Shown: positions 48,206 to 57,090 of the stretch, in pieces | How positions within the stretch are numbered: position 1 is the stretch's first letter | Layout of the letters: the number at the start of each line of letters is the position of its first letter | Origin: Rouxiella badensis | Lineage (GTDB): Bacteria; Pseudomonadota; Gammaproteobacteria; Enterobacterales; Enterobacteriaceae | Length of the DNA stretch: 64,000 nucleotides | Reading direction: 5' to 3' | Assembly (NCBI GenBank): GCA_026967495.1 | Contig: CP114060.1 | Coordinates: 186,001 to 250,000 of the forward strand | Position numbers and translations under genes: made by a program | Notes under the pieces: model-generated | The model's database searches: none | What the model was told of the DNA's origin: nothing | The model's input: the letters and a program-made list of their open reading frames with translations, nothing else

Positions 48206-49372
48206 TCACACTTTCTTCGGCAACGCGCGACTCAGCAGCAGGTATCCCATCACCGCAGACAGTACCGAACCCAACAAAATCCCAATCTTGGCATAGATCA
48301 TCATCGACGCATCCGCATCGCCAAACGCCAGCGACGCCAGGAATATCGACATGGTGAAGCCTATCCCGCACAGCACCGATACGGCAGCAATCTGACTAAA
48401 ACGCACGCCCGGCGGCAGACGCGTAATCTTCAGCTTCATCGACACCCAGCAGAACAGCATAATGCCGATCGGCTTACCAAACAGCAGCCCGGCGGCAATC
48501 CCCATTGGCAGCAGCGACATCACGCCTTCACCAGACACGCCCTGTAGCGACACACCCGCGTTGGTAAACGCAAACAGTGGCAGAATCAGCCAGGCGACCC
48601 ACGGGTGAATACCGTGCTCTACGCAACGCGCAGGCGACGTCTTGCCTTCGGTACGCAGCGGGATTAAGAAGCCCAGAATGACCCCGGCCAGCGTGGCGTG
48701 AATGCCTGACTTGAGGATACACACCCACAGGAAAATCCCGAGGATAACGTAAGGGGTCAGCCTGGTGACCCCACGCCAGTTAAGCCACGCCAGCGCCGCA
48801 ATCGCCAGCACCGACAGCATCAGCGCGGTAACGGAAACATCGTGGCTGAAGAAGGCTGCGATAATAACGATAGCGCCCAGGTCATCGATGATGGCAAGCG
48901 CCAACAGGAACACCTTGAGGCTAGTCGGCACACGAGAACCCAGCAACGCCATCACGCCAAGCGCAAAGGCGATGTCGGTCGCAGCCGGAATCGCCCACCC
49001 CTGACGGGCCACTTCATCGGCACCGTTAAACGACAGATAGATAAGCGCGGGCACTATCATGCCGCCCAGTGCGGCAATCGCAGGAAACAGCGCCTGCTCA
49101 CGGCTTGAAAGCGCACCTTCCAGCAGTTCACGCTTCACCTCGAGACCGACCATCAGGAAGAAAATTGCCATCAGCCCGTCGTTCACCCACAGCAGCAGGG
49201 GCTTGTCTAGCCCGACGCCGCCGACGCTGAAGGATACTGGAGAGTTGAGGAAATTGAGGTAAAGGTCGCTGAGTGAGGTGTTTGCCATTAAAAGTGCGAC
49301 GACCGCCGCCGCAATCAATACAATTCCGCCCGACGCTTCCATACGCAGGAACTGACGAATCAGGTTGGTCAC
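48206..49372 (-). CDS. nhaA: Na+/H+ antiporter NhaA
   Basis: NhaA exchanges two protons for one sodium and gives salt and alkaline tolerance. The 388-residue protein has about twelve hydrophobic segments. The ion-binding aspartate pair is in LALAIIDDLGAIVIIAAFF near residue 163, and the pH-sensing histidine region is GIHATLAGVILG near 225. In E. coli nhaR, its regulator, follows; here rpsT comes directly after nhaA, with no nhaR. Confidence 0.97.
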   Translation of the reverse strand: MTNLIRQFLRMEASGGIVLIAAAVVALLMANTSLSDLYLNFLNSPVSFSVGGVGLDKPLLLWVNDGLMAIFFLMVGLEVKRELLEGALSSREQALFPAIAALGGMIVPALIYLSFNGADEVARQGWAIPAATDIAFALGVMALLGSRVPTSLKVFLLALAIIDDLGAIVIIAAFFSHDVSVTALMLSVLAIAALAWLNWRGVTRLTPYVILGIFLWVCILKSGIHATLAGVILGFLIPLRTEGKTSPARCVEHGIHPWVAWLILPLFAFTNAGVSLQGVSGEGVMSLLPMGIAAGLLFGKPIGIMLFCWVSMKLKITRLPPGVRFSQIAAVSVLCGIGFTMSIFLASLAFGDADASMMIYAKIGILLGSVLSAVMGYLLLSRALPKKV

Positions 49373-49458
49373 TTTATATACTCCTTTTGAAACACTGTCC
49401 GCGCGATGATAACGGCGCGAAATAAGTATTGGAGTGTACTCAGGTTAGCGGCAAATAA

Positions 49459-49486
49459 AAATCCCCGACTCTGCAGCCGGGGATTT
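49459..49486 (-). terminator. Intrinsic terminator after dnaJ
   Basis: On the minus strand AAATCCCCGGCT and AGTCGGGGATTT form the stem, followed by TTATTT. It lies 28 bases past the dnaJ stop. Confidence 0.88.
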
Positions 49487-49513
49487 AAAAGGCGTTAAAA
49501 ACCTTAAAAGAAC

Positions 49514-50650
49514 TTAACGGGTCAAATCGTCAAAAAACTTTTTAACCCCGTCAAGGAAGCTTTTTGAACGCGGGCTGTTTTTCTCACCCGATGCGCCACC
49601 GAAGCTCTCTTCCAGATCGCGAAGCAGCTGTTTTTGCTTTTCGTTCAGGTTGACCGGTGTCTCAACGACCACGCGACAAAGCAGGTCACCCTGCGCGCCG
49701 CCGCGAACGGATTTAACACCGCGTCCGCGCATGCGGAACAGCTTGCCGGTCTGTGTTTCGGACGGAATCTTAAGCTTCACACGGCCGTCGAGGGTTGGGA
49801 CTTCAATCTCGCCGCCCAGTGCTGCCATCGCGAAGTTGATCGGCACTTCACAGTACAGGTTGTTGCCTTCACGCTCGAAAATCTTGTGCGCCTTGACCTG
49901 AACCTGAACGTAAAGATCGCCTGCTGGTGCTCCCTGCTCGCCGGCTTCGCCTTCGCCTTCAAGACGGATGCGGTCGCCAGTATCTACGCCCGCTGGGATC
50001 TTCACTGACAGAGTCTTAGCACGCTCTACGCGGCCATGACCGTGACATTTGGTGCACGGATCTTTAATGATGTTGCCGCGGCCGTGACAGGTCGGACACG
50101 CCTGCTGTACGGTAAAGAAGCCCTGACGCATCTGCACCTGGCCCTGCCCGTGACAGGTTGGACAGCTGACAGGTTTGCTGCCCGCTTTCGCCCCGCTGCC
50201 GTGGCAAACGTCACACTCTTCGAGCGTTGGAATACGAATTTCTTTGGTTACGCCACGCACCGCCTCTTCGAGAGTCAGGTCCATGTTATAGCGCAGGTCT
50301 GAGCCACGGCTGGCGCGTTGACGACGGCCGCCACCAAAGATATCGCCAAAGACGTCACCAAAGATGTCGCTGAAGTCCGCACCGCCACCGCCGCCGTAAC
50401 CACCACCGCCACCCATGCCGCCTTGTTCAAAGGCTGCGTGACCGTATTGATCGTAGGCCGCACGCTTTTGCGCATCGGTCAGGATTTCATAAGCTTCTTT
50501 AATTTCTTTAAATTTGCTTTCGGAATCTTTATCGCCCTGATTACGGTCAGGGTGATGTTTCATCGCCAGGCGCTTATAAGCCTTTTTGATTTCGCGCTCG
50601 TCCGCTGTTTTGGAGACGCCCAAAATCTCATAATAGTCTTGCTTCGCCAT
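49514..50650 (-). CDS. dnaJ: Chaperone protein DnaJ
   Basis: DnaJ delivers unfolded proteins to DnaK and stimulates its ATPase. ATG 50650 is chosen (MAKQDYYEILGVSKTADEREIKKAY), giving 378 residues (E. coli 376). In order: J domain with HHPDRN, glycine/phenylalanine-rich linker (GGMGGGGGYGGGGG), four CxxCxGxG zinc motifs (CDVCHGSG, CPTCHGQG, CPTCHGRG, CTKCHGHG), and the substrate-binding C-terminal domains. Confidence 0.98.
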   Translation of the reverse strand: MAKQDYYEILGVSKTADEREIKKAYKRLAMKHHPDRNQGDKDSESKFKEIKEAYEILTDAQKRAAYDQYGHAAFEQGGMGGGGGYGGGGGADFSDIFGDVFGDIFGGGRRQRASRGSDLRYNMDLTLEEAVRGVTKEIRIPTLEECDVCHGSGAKAGSKPVSCPTCHGQGQVQMRQGFFTVQQACPTCHGRGNIIKDPCTKCHGHGRVERAKTLSVKIPAGVDTGDRIRLEGEGEAGEQGAPAGDLYVQVQVKAHKIFEREGNNLYCEVPINFAMAALGGEIEVPTLDGRVKLKIPSETQTGKLFRMRGRGVKSVRGGAQGDLLCRVVVETPVNLNEKQKQLLRDLEESFGGASGEKNSPRSKSFLDGVKKFFDDLTR

Positions 50651-50674
50651 GCCTTTGCTACCCTCAACATGCGT

Positions 50675-50706
50675 GCACGGGCGCAGAGTTACCTCGACGC
50701 CCGTGC
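50675..50706 (-). other. GC-rich hairpin just upstream of dnaJ
   Basis: GCACGGGCG and CGCCCGTGC form a perfect 9-base stem around a 14-base loop, 25 bases before the dnaJ start on the coding strand. It lacks a T run, so it is unlikely to terminate. It might affect dnaJ translation or mRNA processing. Confidence 0.6.
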
Positions 50707-50713
50707 TGGTTAT

Positions 50714-50848
50714 CAATATCCCCCTCATCCTTCGAAATATAGGGATGTTGGCTGTGCTCACTCACTCCAGTCACTTACCGATGTAAGCTCCTGAAGTGAG
50801 TTCACTTGCCGCCTACCTGTATCTCAAAGACTTTCGGGAACGTATCGA
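50714..50848. repeat. ERIC (enterobacterial repetitive intergenic consensus) element
   Basis: The spacer between dnaK and dnaJ contains GATGTAAGCTCCTG next to GTTCAC and, reading the other way, AAGTGACTGGAGTGAG followed by GCACAGCCAAC. These are the paired core sequences of ERIC elements, with flanks GTTGGC and TTGCCGCCTACCTG also conserved. The whole element is about 130 bases and imperfectly palindromic. It lies in a transcribed spacer, so the dnaKJ mRNA should carry the long ERIC stem-loop. Confidence 0.85.
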
Positions 50849-50867
50849 TTACTTTGCCTCAAGGGCA

Positions 50868-52769
50868 TTATTTTTTATCTTTTACTTCTTCGAATTCAGC
50901 GTCGACTACGTCGTCGTCTTTCTTCGCGCTCGCGTCGCCGCCTTCAGCCTGAGACTGCTGCTGAGCCAGTTCCATCAGCTTACCGGAAACCTGAACCAGA
51001 GCCTGGGTCTTGGCTTCGATTTCAGCTTTGTCTTCGCCTTTGGCTGCAACTTCCAGCGCTTTCAACGCGTCTTCGATAGCAGTTTTGTCTTCGGCTGGCA
51101 GTTTGTCACCGGCTTCTTCCAGCTGCTTACGAGTCCCGTGGATCAGGTGGTCCGCCTGGTTGCGAGTCTGAACCAGCTCTTCAAACTTACGGTCTGACTC
51201 GGCGTTAGCTTCCGCGTCGTTAACCATTTTCTGGATTTCTTCTTCGCTCAGACCAGAAGATGCCTTGATGGTTATCTTCTGCTCACGGCCGGTATTTTTG
51301 TCTTTAGCAGACACGTGCAGGATACCGTCGGCGTCCAGGTCGAAGGTCACTTCGATCTGAGCCATACCGCGTGGCGCTGCCTGAATACCGTCCAGGTTGA
51401 ATTGACCCAGAGATTTGTTGTCGGCTGAACGCTTACGCTCACCCTGAACCACGTGAATGGTTACCGCAGACTGATTGTCTTCAGCGGTAGAGAACACCTG
51501 GCTGTGCTTGGTCGGGATAGTGGTGTTCTTGGTGATCAGTGGCGTCATCACGCCGCCCATGGTTTCGATACCCAAGGACAGTGGAGTCACGTCCAGCAGC
51601 AGAACGTCTTTAACATCACCAGACAACACGCCGCCCTGAACAGCAGCACCGATAGCAACCGCTTCGTCCGGGTTAACGTCTTTACGTGGTTCTTTACCGA
51701 AGAAGTCAGCCACTTTCTTCTGAACCATAGGCATACGAGTCTGACCACCGACCAGGATAACGTCCTGGATGTCGGAAACAGACAGGCCTGCGTCTTTCAG
51801 AGCGACTTTAAGAGGCTCGATAGAACGGGTAACCAGGTCTTCAACCAGAGATTCCAGTTTTGCACGGGTTACTTTGATGTTCATGTGTTTCGGGCCGCTG
51901 CCATCAGCAGTGATGTACGGCAGGTTAACGTCAGTCTGTTGTGCAGAAGACAGCTCGATTTTAGCCTTCTCTGCCGCTTCTTTCAGACGCTGCATTGCCA
52001 GCGGATCGTTACGCAGATCCATACCTTGATCTTTCTTGAATTCTTCAACCAGGTAGTTGATCAGACGGCTATCGAAGTCTTCACCACCGAGGTGGGTGTC
52101 ACCGTTGGTAGACAGAACTTCAAAGGTTTTCTCGCCATCAACTTCATCGATTTCGATGATAGAGATATCGAAAGTACCACCACCCAGGTCGTATACCGCG
52201 ATGGTGCGGTTACCGACTTCGCGATCCAGGCCGTAAGCCAGTGCCGCCGCAGTCGGTTCGTTGATGATACGTTTTACTTCCAGACCTGCGATACGGCCGG
52301 CGTCTTTAGTTGCCTGACGCTGAGCATCGTTGAAGTATGCAGGTACAGTGATAACCGCTTCAGTTACTGGCTCACCCAGGTAATCTTCAGCCGTTTTCTT
52401 CATTTTCTTCAACACTTCTGCAGAGATCTGCGGAGGTGCGATTTTTTGGCCTTTAACGTCAATCCAGGCGTCACCGTTGTCAGCACCAACGATGCTGTAA
52501 GGCATGATGCCTTTATCGCGCTGAACTTCTTCGTCCTGGAAGCGACGACCGATCAGACGCTTGATAGCAAACAGCGTGTTCTGCGGGTTAGTGACGGCCT
52601 GACGCTTAGCAGGTTGGCCAACCAGGATCTCACCGTCCTGCGCATAAGCAATGATTGAAGGTGTGGTACGATCCCCTTCGGCGTTTTCAAGCACACGTGC
52701 AGTAGTGCCATCCATGATCGCTACACAAGAGTTGGTGGTACCCAAGTCGATTCCAATAATTCTACCCAT
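50868..52769 (-). CDS. dnaK: Chaperone protein DnaK (Hsp70)
   Basis: DnaK is the main Hsp70, working with DnaJ and GrpE. The 633-residue protein (E. coli 638) starts MGRIIGIDLGTTNSCVAIMDG. It shows IINEPTAAALAYG, IAVYDLGGGTFDISIIE and VILVGGQTRMPMVQ in the ATPase domain, the interdomain linker DVLLLDVTPLSLG, the substrate domain and the acidic tail ending DAEFEEVKDKK. The frame is intact. Confidence 0.99.
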   Translation of the reverse strand: MGRIIGIDLGTTNSCVAIMDGTTARVLENAEGDRTTPSIIAYAQDGEILVGQPAKRQAVTNPQNTLFAIKRLIGRRFQDEEVQRDKGIMPYSIVGADNGDAWIDVKGQKIAPPQISAEVLKKMKKTAEDYLGEPVTEAVITVPAYFNDAQRQATKDAGRIAGLEVKRIINEPTAAALAYGLDREVGNRTIAVYDLGGGTFDISIIEIDEVDGEKTFEVLSTNGDTHLGGEDFDSRLINYLVEEFKKDQGMDLRNDPLAMQRLKEAAEKAKIELSSAQQTDVNLPYITADGSGPKHMNIKVTRAKLESLVEDLVTRSIEPLKVALKDAGLSVSDIQDVILVGGQTRMPMVQKKVADFFGKEPRKDVNPDEAVAIGAAVQGGVLSGDVKDVLLLDVTPLSLGIETMGGVMTPLITKNTTIPTKHSQVFSTAEDNQSAVTIHVVQGERKRSADNKSLGQFNLDGIQAAPRGMAQIEVTFDLDADGILHVSAKDKNTGREQKITIKASSGLSEEEIQKMVNDAEANAESDRKFEELVQTRNQADHLIHGTRKQLEEAGDKLPAEDKTAIEDALKALEVAAKGEDKAEIEAKTQALVQVSGKLMELAQQQSQAEGGDASAKKDDDVVDAEFEEVKDKK

Positions 52770-52891
52770 CTAAAACGTCTCCACTAAAATTCATTATTCG
52801 TTGAGGTTGTTACTCTATATGCGGACGGTTTTTTGCTTTTCAACTGTCCGATATTGCTTAAGACCGGCGGTAACAACTGCGGTTGAGAATA

Positions 52892-52919
52892 AGATGGGGT
52901 CATGTCTCTCAGCATCAAG
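52892..52919 (-). promoter_or_regulatory. Sigma-32 heat-shock promoter of dnaK
   Basis: On the minus strand CTTGATG (52913-52919) and CCCCATCT (52892-52899) are separated by 13 bases. This matches the sigma-32 consensus and E. coli dnaK P1 (CTTGATG and CCCCAT). It lies about 120 bases before the dnaK start. Confidence 0.9.
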
Positions 52920-53120
52920 GGCAACAACAAAAAAAATTTCGTCTTAATTGCCCTGTAAGATCAATATTTATCCAACAACCCCTCTTTATGATGCCCGTCG
53001 CTCAGGTCATGGCGGAATAATCACCGCAATTTTTCGCTGAGATAGCGCACCTTCTTTTTCCACAGACTTCACCTATGTGGGGATCATTTATTTCAGAACA
53101 ACGATTATTTCAGGACATCT

Positions 53121-53681
53121 ATGCAAAATTGCAAACTTGCCAATCCCGGTCCCCTTGGGCTGATGGGCTTTGGCATGACCACCATTCTACTGAATCTGCA
53201 TAACGCCGGGGTTTTCCCGATGACCGCAGTGATTATCAGCATGGGGATTTTCTTTGGCGGGATGGCGCAGCTCCTTGCCGGTCTGCTGGAATACCGCAAA
53301 GGCAACACCTTCGGGATGACCGCTTTCCTCTCCTATGGTGCGTTCTGGCTCAGCCTGATTGGCATTTTGCTGCTGCCAAAAATGGGGCTTGCCGACGCCT
53401 GTAGCCCGGAGCAGCTCGGCGTTTATCTGGCGCTGTGGGGCTGTTTCACGCTGCTGATGTTTATCGGCTCGCTAAAGCACAATCGCGCGCTGCAAATTGT
53501 GTTTGGCAGTTTGACGTTGCTCTTTATTCTGCTGGCCGCGGGCAATTTGAGCGGCAGCGTGATGCTGCTGCGCATCGCGGGGATTGAAGGGATTTTCTGC
53601 GGAGCCAGCGCTATTTATCTGGCGATGGCCGAGGTCATTAACGAGCAGTACGGTTACGCGCTGCTGCCGATCGGGGAATAA
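53121..53681 (+). CDS. satP: Acetate/succinate:proton symporter SatP
   Basis: SatP is an inner-membrane acetate and succinate carrier of the GPR1/FUN34/YaaH family. The 186-residue protein has six hydrophobic segments and the family signature ANPGPLGLMGFGMTT near the N-terminus, plus GLLEYRKGNTFGMTAF near 55. The gene is divergent from dnaK. Confidence 0.95.
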   Translation: MQNCKLANPGPLGLMGFGMTTILLNLHNAGVFPMTAVIISMGIFFGGMAQLLAGLLEYRKGNTFGMTAFLSYGAFWLSLIGILLLPKMGLADACSPEQLGVYLALWGCFTLLMFIGSLKHNRALQIVFGSLTLLFILLAAGNLSGSVMLLRIAGIEGIFCGASAIYLAMAEVINEQYGYALLPIGE

Positions 53682-53686
53682 CAAGA

Positions 53687-53718
53687 TGCGCAGTGGATCG
53701 ACAAGGATTCACTGCGCA
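53687..53718. terminator. Hairpin between convergent satP and MHS transporter genes
   Basis: TGCGCAGTG and CACTGCGCA form a perfect 9-base stem. Neither flank has a strong T run, so efficiency is unclear. Confidence 0.6.
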
Positions 53719-53727
53719 CTCGGTGGC

Positions 53728-55041
53728 TTATTGACCCGCCTCGGCCAGTCGGGCCTCAATCTTCGATTCATTATTCAAATCGCGATTTAGATAAACGCCT
53801 AATCCAAGGCCGATAACCGCCAGTGTCAGCACGTAATAGGCCGGGGCCATCGGCGTTATGCGCATAATCAGCGTGACAAAAATCGGCGTCAGGCCGCCAA
53901 AGATGGCGTAAGACAGGTTGTAGGAGAAGGAGATCCCGGTGAATCGCACTTCGGCCGGGAAGGCCCGCACCATAACGAACGGCACCGCCCCCACCACACC
54001 AATGCTAAAGCCGACCAGCGTATACATCGGCTTGAGCCAGGTGCTGTCTAGCGCGACCAGGTGATAGAACGCCCAGCTGCAAATACCGAAGAACAGGCTG
54101 CCGACGATAAAGGTTTTGCTCGCCCCCACGCGGTCCACCACCCACCCCGCACAGATACAGCCGAACAGTAGCGCAATCGTCGCCATGCTGTTGGCCTGCA
54201 AAGTCAGCGCAGCCGGAATCCCCAACTGTTTTTGCAGATAGGTTGGCGTCATCAGGATAACCACCACAATGCACGCCGACAGCAGCCAGGTCATCAGCAT
54301 CGACACCACAATCTCTTTCTTGTGATTGGCGATGACTGATTTGATTGGCAGCCCTTCAGAGAGCACCTTGTGCGATTTCATCTCGACGAAGACAGGCGTC
54401 TCCTGTAGCCAGCGGCGCAGATACAGCGCGATAAACCCGAAGATACCGCCAATAAAGAACGGAATTCGCCAACCGCCGTGCGCGATGGCAGCGGCAGGCA
54501 GCAGCGTGGTAATCAAGGTGGCGACCAGCGATCCCAGCAGGATCCCCAAGGTCAGACCGGCCGTCAGCGTTCCGCAGGCAAAGCCAATGCGTTTACGCGG
54601 CACGTGTTCGGCGACAAAGACCCATGCACCCGGCACTTCTCCGCCAATAGCCGCGCCTTGCAACAGTCGCATAAGGAGAAGCAACAGAGGTGCCGCAATG
54701 CCGATAGAGGAATAGGTCGGCAACAGGCCAATTGCCAGAGTCGGGAGCGCCATCAGCAGAATACTCAGGCTGAACATACGCTTGCGGCCGACCAAATCAC
54801 CGAAGTGAGCCATCACAATGCCGCCGAGCGGACGCGCCAGATACCCTGCCGCAAAGATGCCAAAGGTCTGCACCTGACGCAGCCAGTCGGGCATAGACGA
54901 CGGAAAGAACAGGTCACCGATAACTGCCGCGAAGAAGACGAAAATGATGAAGTCGTAGAATTCCAGAGCGCCGCCGAGGGCCGCGAGAGAAAGTGTTTTG
55001 TAGTCCTGCCGGTTAAGCCGACGATTGTTATCGTGTTGCAT
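53728..55041 (-). CDS. MFS transporter, metabolite:H+ symporter (MHS) family
   Basis: This 437-residue inner-membrane transporter has about twelve hydrophobic segments. The MHS hallmarks are ALGGALEFYDFIIFVFFA near the start, ARPLGGIVMAHFGDLVGRKRMF near 85 and RLLQGAAIGGEVPGAWVF near 140. ATG 55041 is chosen because the sequence upstream is not conserved in character. Relatives carry proline/betaine, shikimate, citrate or dicarboxylates; the substrate here cannot be told. No such gene lies between satP and mog in E. coli. Confidence 0.85.
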   Translation of the reverse strand: MQHDNNRRLNRQDYKTLSLAALGGALEFYDFIIFVFFAAVIGDLFFPSSMPDWLRQVQTFGIFAAGYLARPLGGIVMAHFGDLVGRKRMFSLSILLMALPTLAIGLLPTYSSIGIAAPLLLLLMRLLQGAAIGGEVPGAWVFVAEHVPRKRIGFACGTLTAGLTLGILLGSLVATLITTLLPAAAIAHGGWRIPFFIGGIFGFIALYLRRWLQETPVFVEMKSHKVLSEGLPIKSVIANHKKEIVVSMLMTWLLSACIVVVILMTPTYLQKQLGIPAALTLQANSMATIALLFGCICAGWVVDRVGASKTFIVGSLFFGICSWAFYHLVALDSTWLKPMYTLVGFSIGVVGAVPFVMVRAFPAEVRFTGISFSYNLSYAIFGGLTPIFVTLIMRITPMAPAYYVLTLAVIGLGLGVYLNRDLNNESKIEARLAEAGQ

Positions 55042-55166
55042 AAGATACCTGACGCATCGAGTTGGGGTAAAAAATCTTGCCGCACTATGTAAAGTAAACA
55101 TTACTATATGCGGCAATTAATTTTCACACCACTGACACTGAATCTTATAGCAGAAATAGCCTAACT

Positions 55167-55754
55167 TCAGTTTTTTGTATCGCGAATTGCACTCTTGGGG
55201 CGGAAAGCTGCTACGACGTCCGGGTGGGTTTCGATATAAGGCCCCTCCAGCAGCTGTATACAATAAGGTACACTGGCAAATATTCCTGACACGATAACGT
55301 TACCGTCGTCACCCTTGAGTCCTTCCAGCGTTTCCTTAATCGACTTCGGCTGCCCCGGTAAATTGAGGATCAGCGCCTGTTTGCGAATGGCGCCAACCTG
55401 GCGCGACAAAATGGCCGTCGGCACAAAATGCAGGCTAATTTGGCGCATTTGCTCACCGAAGCCCGGCATCAGGCGATCGGCCACGGCCATAGTCGCATCC
55501 GGCGTCACGTCGCGGCGCGCTGGACCCGTACCGCCAGTGGTCAGCACCAGATGGCATCCCGCTTCGTCAACCAGCTCGCAAATTGCCTGCTCAATCAGAG
55601 GCTGCTCATCGGGAATGAGGCGTTTCTCAAGGCTAAACGGGGTGATTAACGCCTCTCCCAGCCAGGCTTCCAGTGCCGGAATGCCCTTATCCTGATAAAT
55701 ACCGCTCGACGCGCGATCGGAAACTGACACCAGACCAATTCGTAATTTATCCAT
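55167..55754 (-). CDS. mog: Molybdopterin adenylyltransferase
   Basis: Mog adenylates molybdopterin, preparing it for molybdate insertion. The 195-residue protein (E. coli 195) has the MoaB/Mog motif LVLTTGGTGPARRDVTPDAT near residue 70 and MPGFGEQMRQISL near 93. LNLPGQPKSIKETLEG is conserved near 130. Confidence 0.97.
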   Translation of the reverse strand: MDKLRIGLVSVSDRASSGIYQDKGIPALEAWLGEALITPFSLEKRLIPDEQPLIEQAICELVDEAGCHLVLTTGGTGPARRDVTPDATMAVADRLMPGFGEQMRQISLHFVPTAILSRQVGAIRKQALILNLPGQPKSIKETLEGLKGDDGNVIVSGIFASVPYCIQLLEGPYIETHPDVVAAFRPKSAIRDTKN

Positions 55755-55873
55755 TTCGCTCCTCCTGGATCTCTGTGAAACATGCCGCTCGCGGCGGCCA
55801 CAGTAAAAGACAAGTATATCGGCAACCTAAGCCAGAACCACAGGGCACAAGAGGTTTTTAAGCAAGACAGGTA

Positions 55874-55902
55874 TAAAAAAGGTGGCCTAAGCCACCTCTT
55901 TA
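55874..55902 (-). terminator. Intrinsic terminator after talB
   Basis: On the minus strand AGGTGGC and GCCACCT form a stem with a TTAG loop, followed by six T residues. It lies about 30 bases past the talB stop. Confidence 0.88.
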
Positions 55903-55927
55903 TTCAGGTTTGTCACCAGACGGGCGA

Positions 55928-56881
55928 TTACAGCAGGTCGGCGATCATTTTTTCGAGTTTGCCCTGGTCTACGGCAAACTTACGGATACCGTCGGCCAGC
56001 TTGTCGATAGCCATAGGATCCTGATTGTGGTCCCAGTAGAACTGCGCTTCGGTCAGCGGCGCCGGACGCGCTTTGATTTCGCCAGTGTAAGACAGTTTAC
56101 GCTCCAGCGTACCTTCGCTTTCTTTCAGTTCTTTAAGCAGCGCAGGTCCGATGGTCAGACGATCACAACCCGCCAGCTCGATGATTTCGTCGGTATTACG
56201 GAAGCTTGCGCCCATAACGACGGTTTCATAGCCATGCTGTTTGTAGTATTCGTAAATTTCGGTCACGGACACCACGCCCGGATCTTCGCTTGGTGCGAAC
56301 TCTTTCTTGTCGCCGTTAGCTTTGTACCAGTCGAGGATACGGCCCACGAACGGAGAAATCAGGAAAGCACCCGCTTCGGCACAGGCACGCGCCTGAGCGA
56401 AGGAGAACAGCAGGGTCAGGTTACAGTTGATGCCTTCTTTTTCCAGCTGCTCGGCGGCACGGATGCCCTGCCAGGTAGAAGCCAGTTTAATCAGGATACG
56501 GTCGTTGCTGATGCCTGCATCGTTGTAGAGTTTGATCAAACGATGAGCTTTCGCGATGCTAGCTTCGGTGTCGTAAGACAGGCGAGCATCAACTTCGGTA
56601 GAAATACGGCCCGGCACCAGTTTCAGAATTTCAAGACCGATATTTACTGCAAGCTTGTCGGCAGTATCAATGATCTGCTGGTCACGATCGCTGCTCTGGT
56701 CGCGCGCCCATGCAATGGCTTCGTCGATCAGTTTGCGGTATTCAGGGATCTGGGCAGCGTTAAGGATCAAAGAAGGGTTAGTGGTGGCATCCTGAGGCTG
56801 ATACAACTTTATTGCCGCGATATCACCAGTATCTGCAACTACCTTGGTCAGTTCGCGTAGGGAAGTCAATTTATCGGTCAT
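55928..56881 (-). CDS. talB: Transaldolase B
   Basis: TalB moves a dihydroxyacetone unit between sugar phosphates in the pentose phosphate pathway. ATG 56881 (MTDKLTSLRELTKVVADTGD) gives 317 residues, the E. coli length. ATTNPSLILNAAQIPEY is the N-terminal signature. The Schiff-base lysine is in RILIKLASTWQGIRAA near residue 132. Confidence 0.98.
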   Translation of the reverse strand: MTDKLTSLRELTKVVADTGDIAAIKLYQPQDATTNPSLILNAAQIPEYRKLIDEAIAWARDQSSDRDQQIIDTADKLAVNIGLEILKLVPGRISTEVDARLSYDTEASIAKAHRLIKLYNDAGISNDRILIKLASTWQGIRAAEQLEKEGINCNLTLLFSFAQARACAEAGAFLISPFVGRILDWYKANGDKKEFAPSEDPGVVSVTEIYEYYKQHGYETVVMGASFRNTDEIIELAGCDRLTIGPALLKELKESEGTLERKLSYTGEIKARPAPLTEAQFYWDHNQDPMAIDKLADGIRKFAVDQGKLEKMIADLL

Positions 56882-57090
56882 TGTGGCATATCTCATCGTT
56901 TGTAGATTATCGTTGAGGCATTTTCATGCCTTGCCTTCTCTTGATGATAACATGCGCCAAGACATCCGCAAGGCAGTTATAGTGCTCATTGTTTTATGCA
57001 ATAAAAGTTGATTATTAATGCAATAAATGGTTAAAAAACGGGCGAAGAATAAAGGATTAGCCATATATTTTTTAAGGAATAAGGACTCTG

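Noticed and set aside
51453..52658. 401-codon ORF on the strand opposite dnaK
   Set aside because: Long antisense frames over dnaK are a well-known by-product of its codon use. The protein has no recognisable motifs, and dnaK itself is intact and fully conserved.
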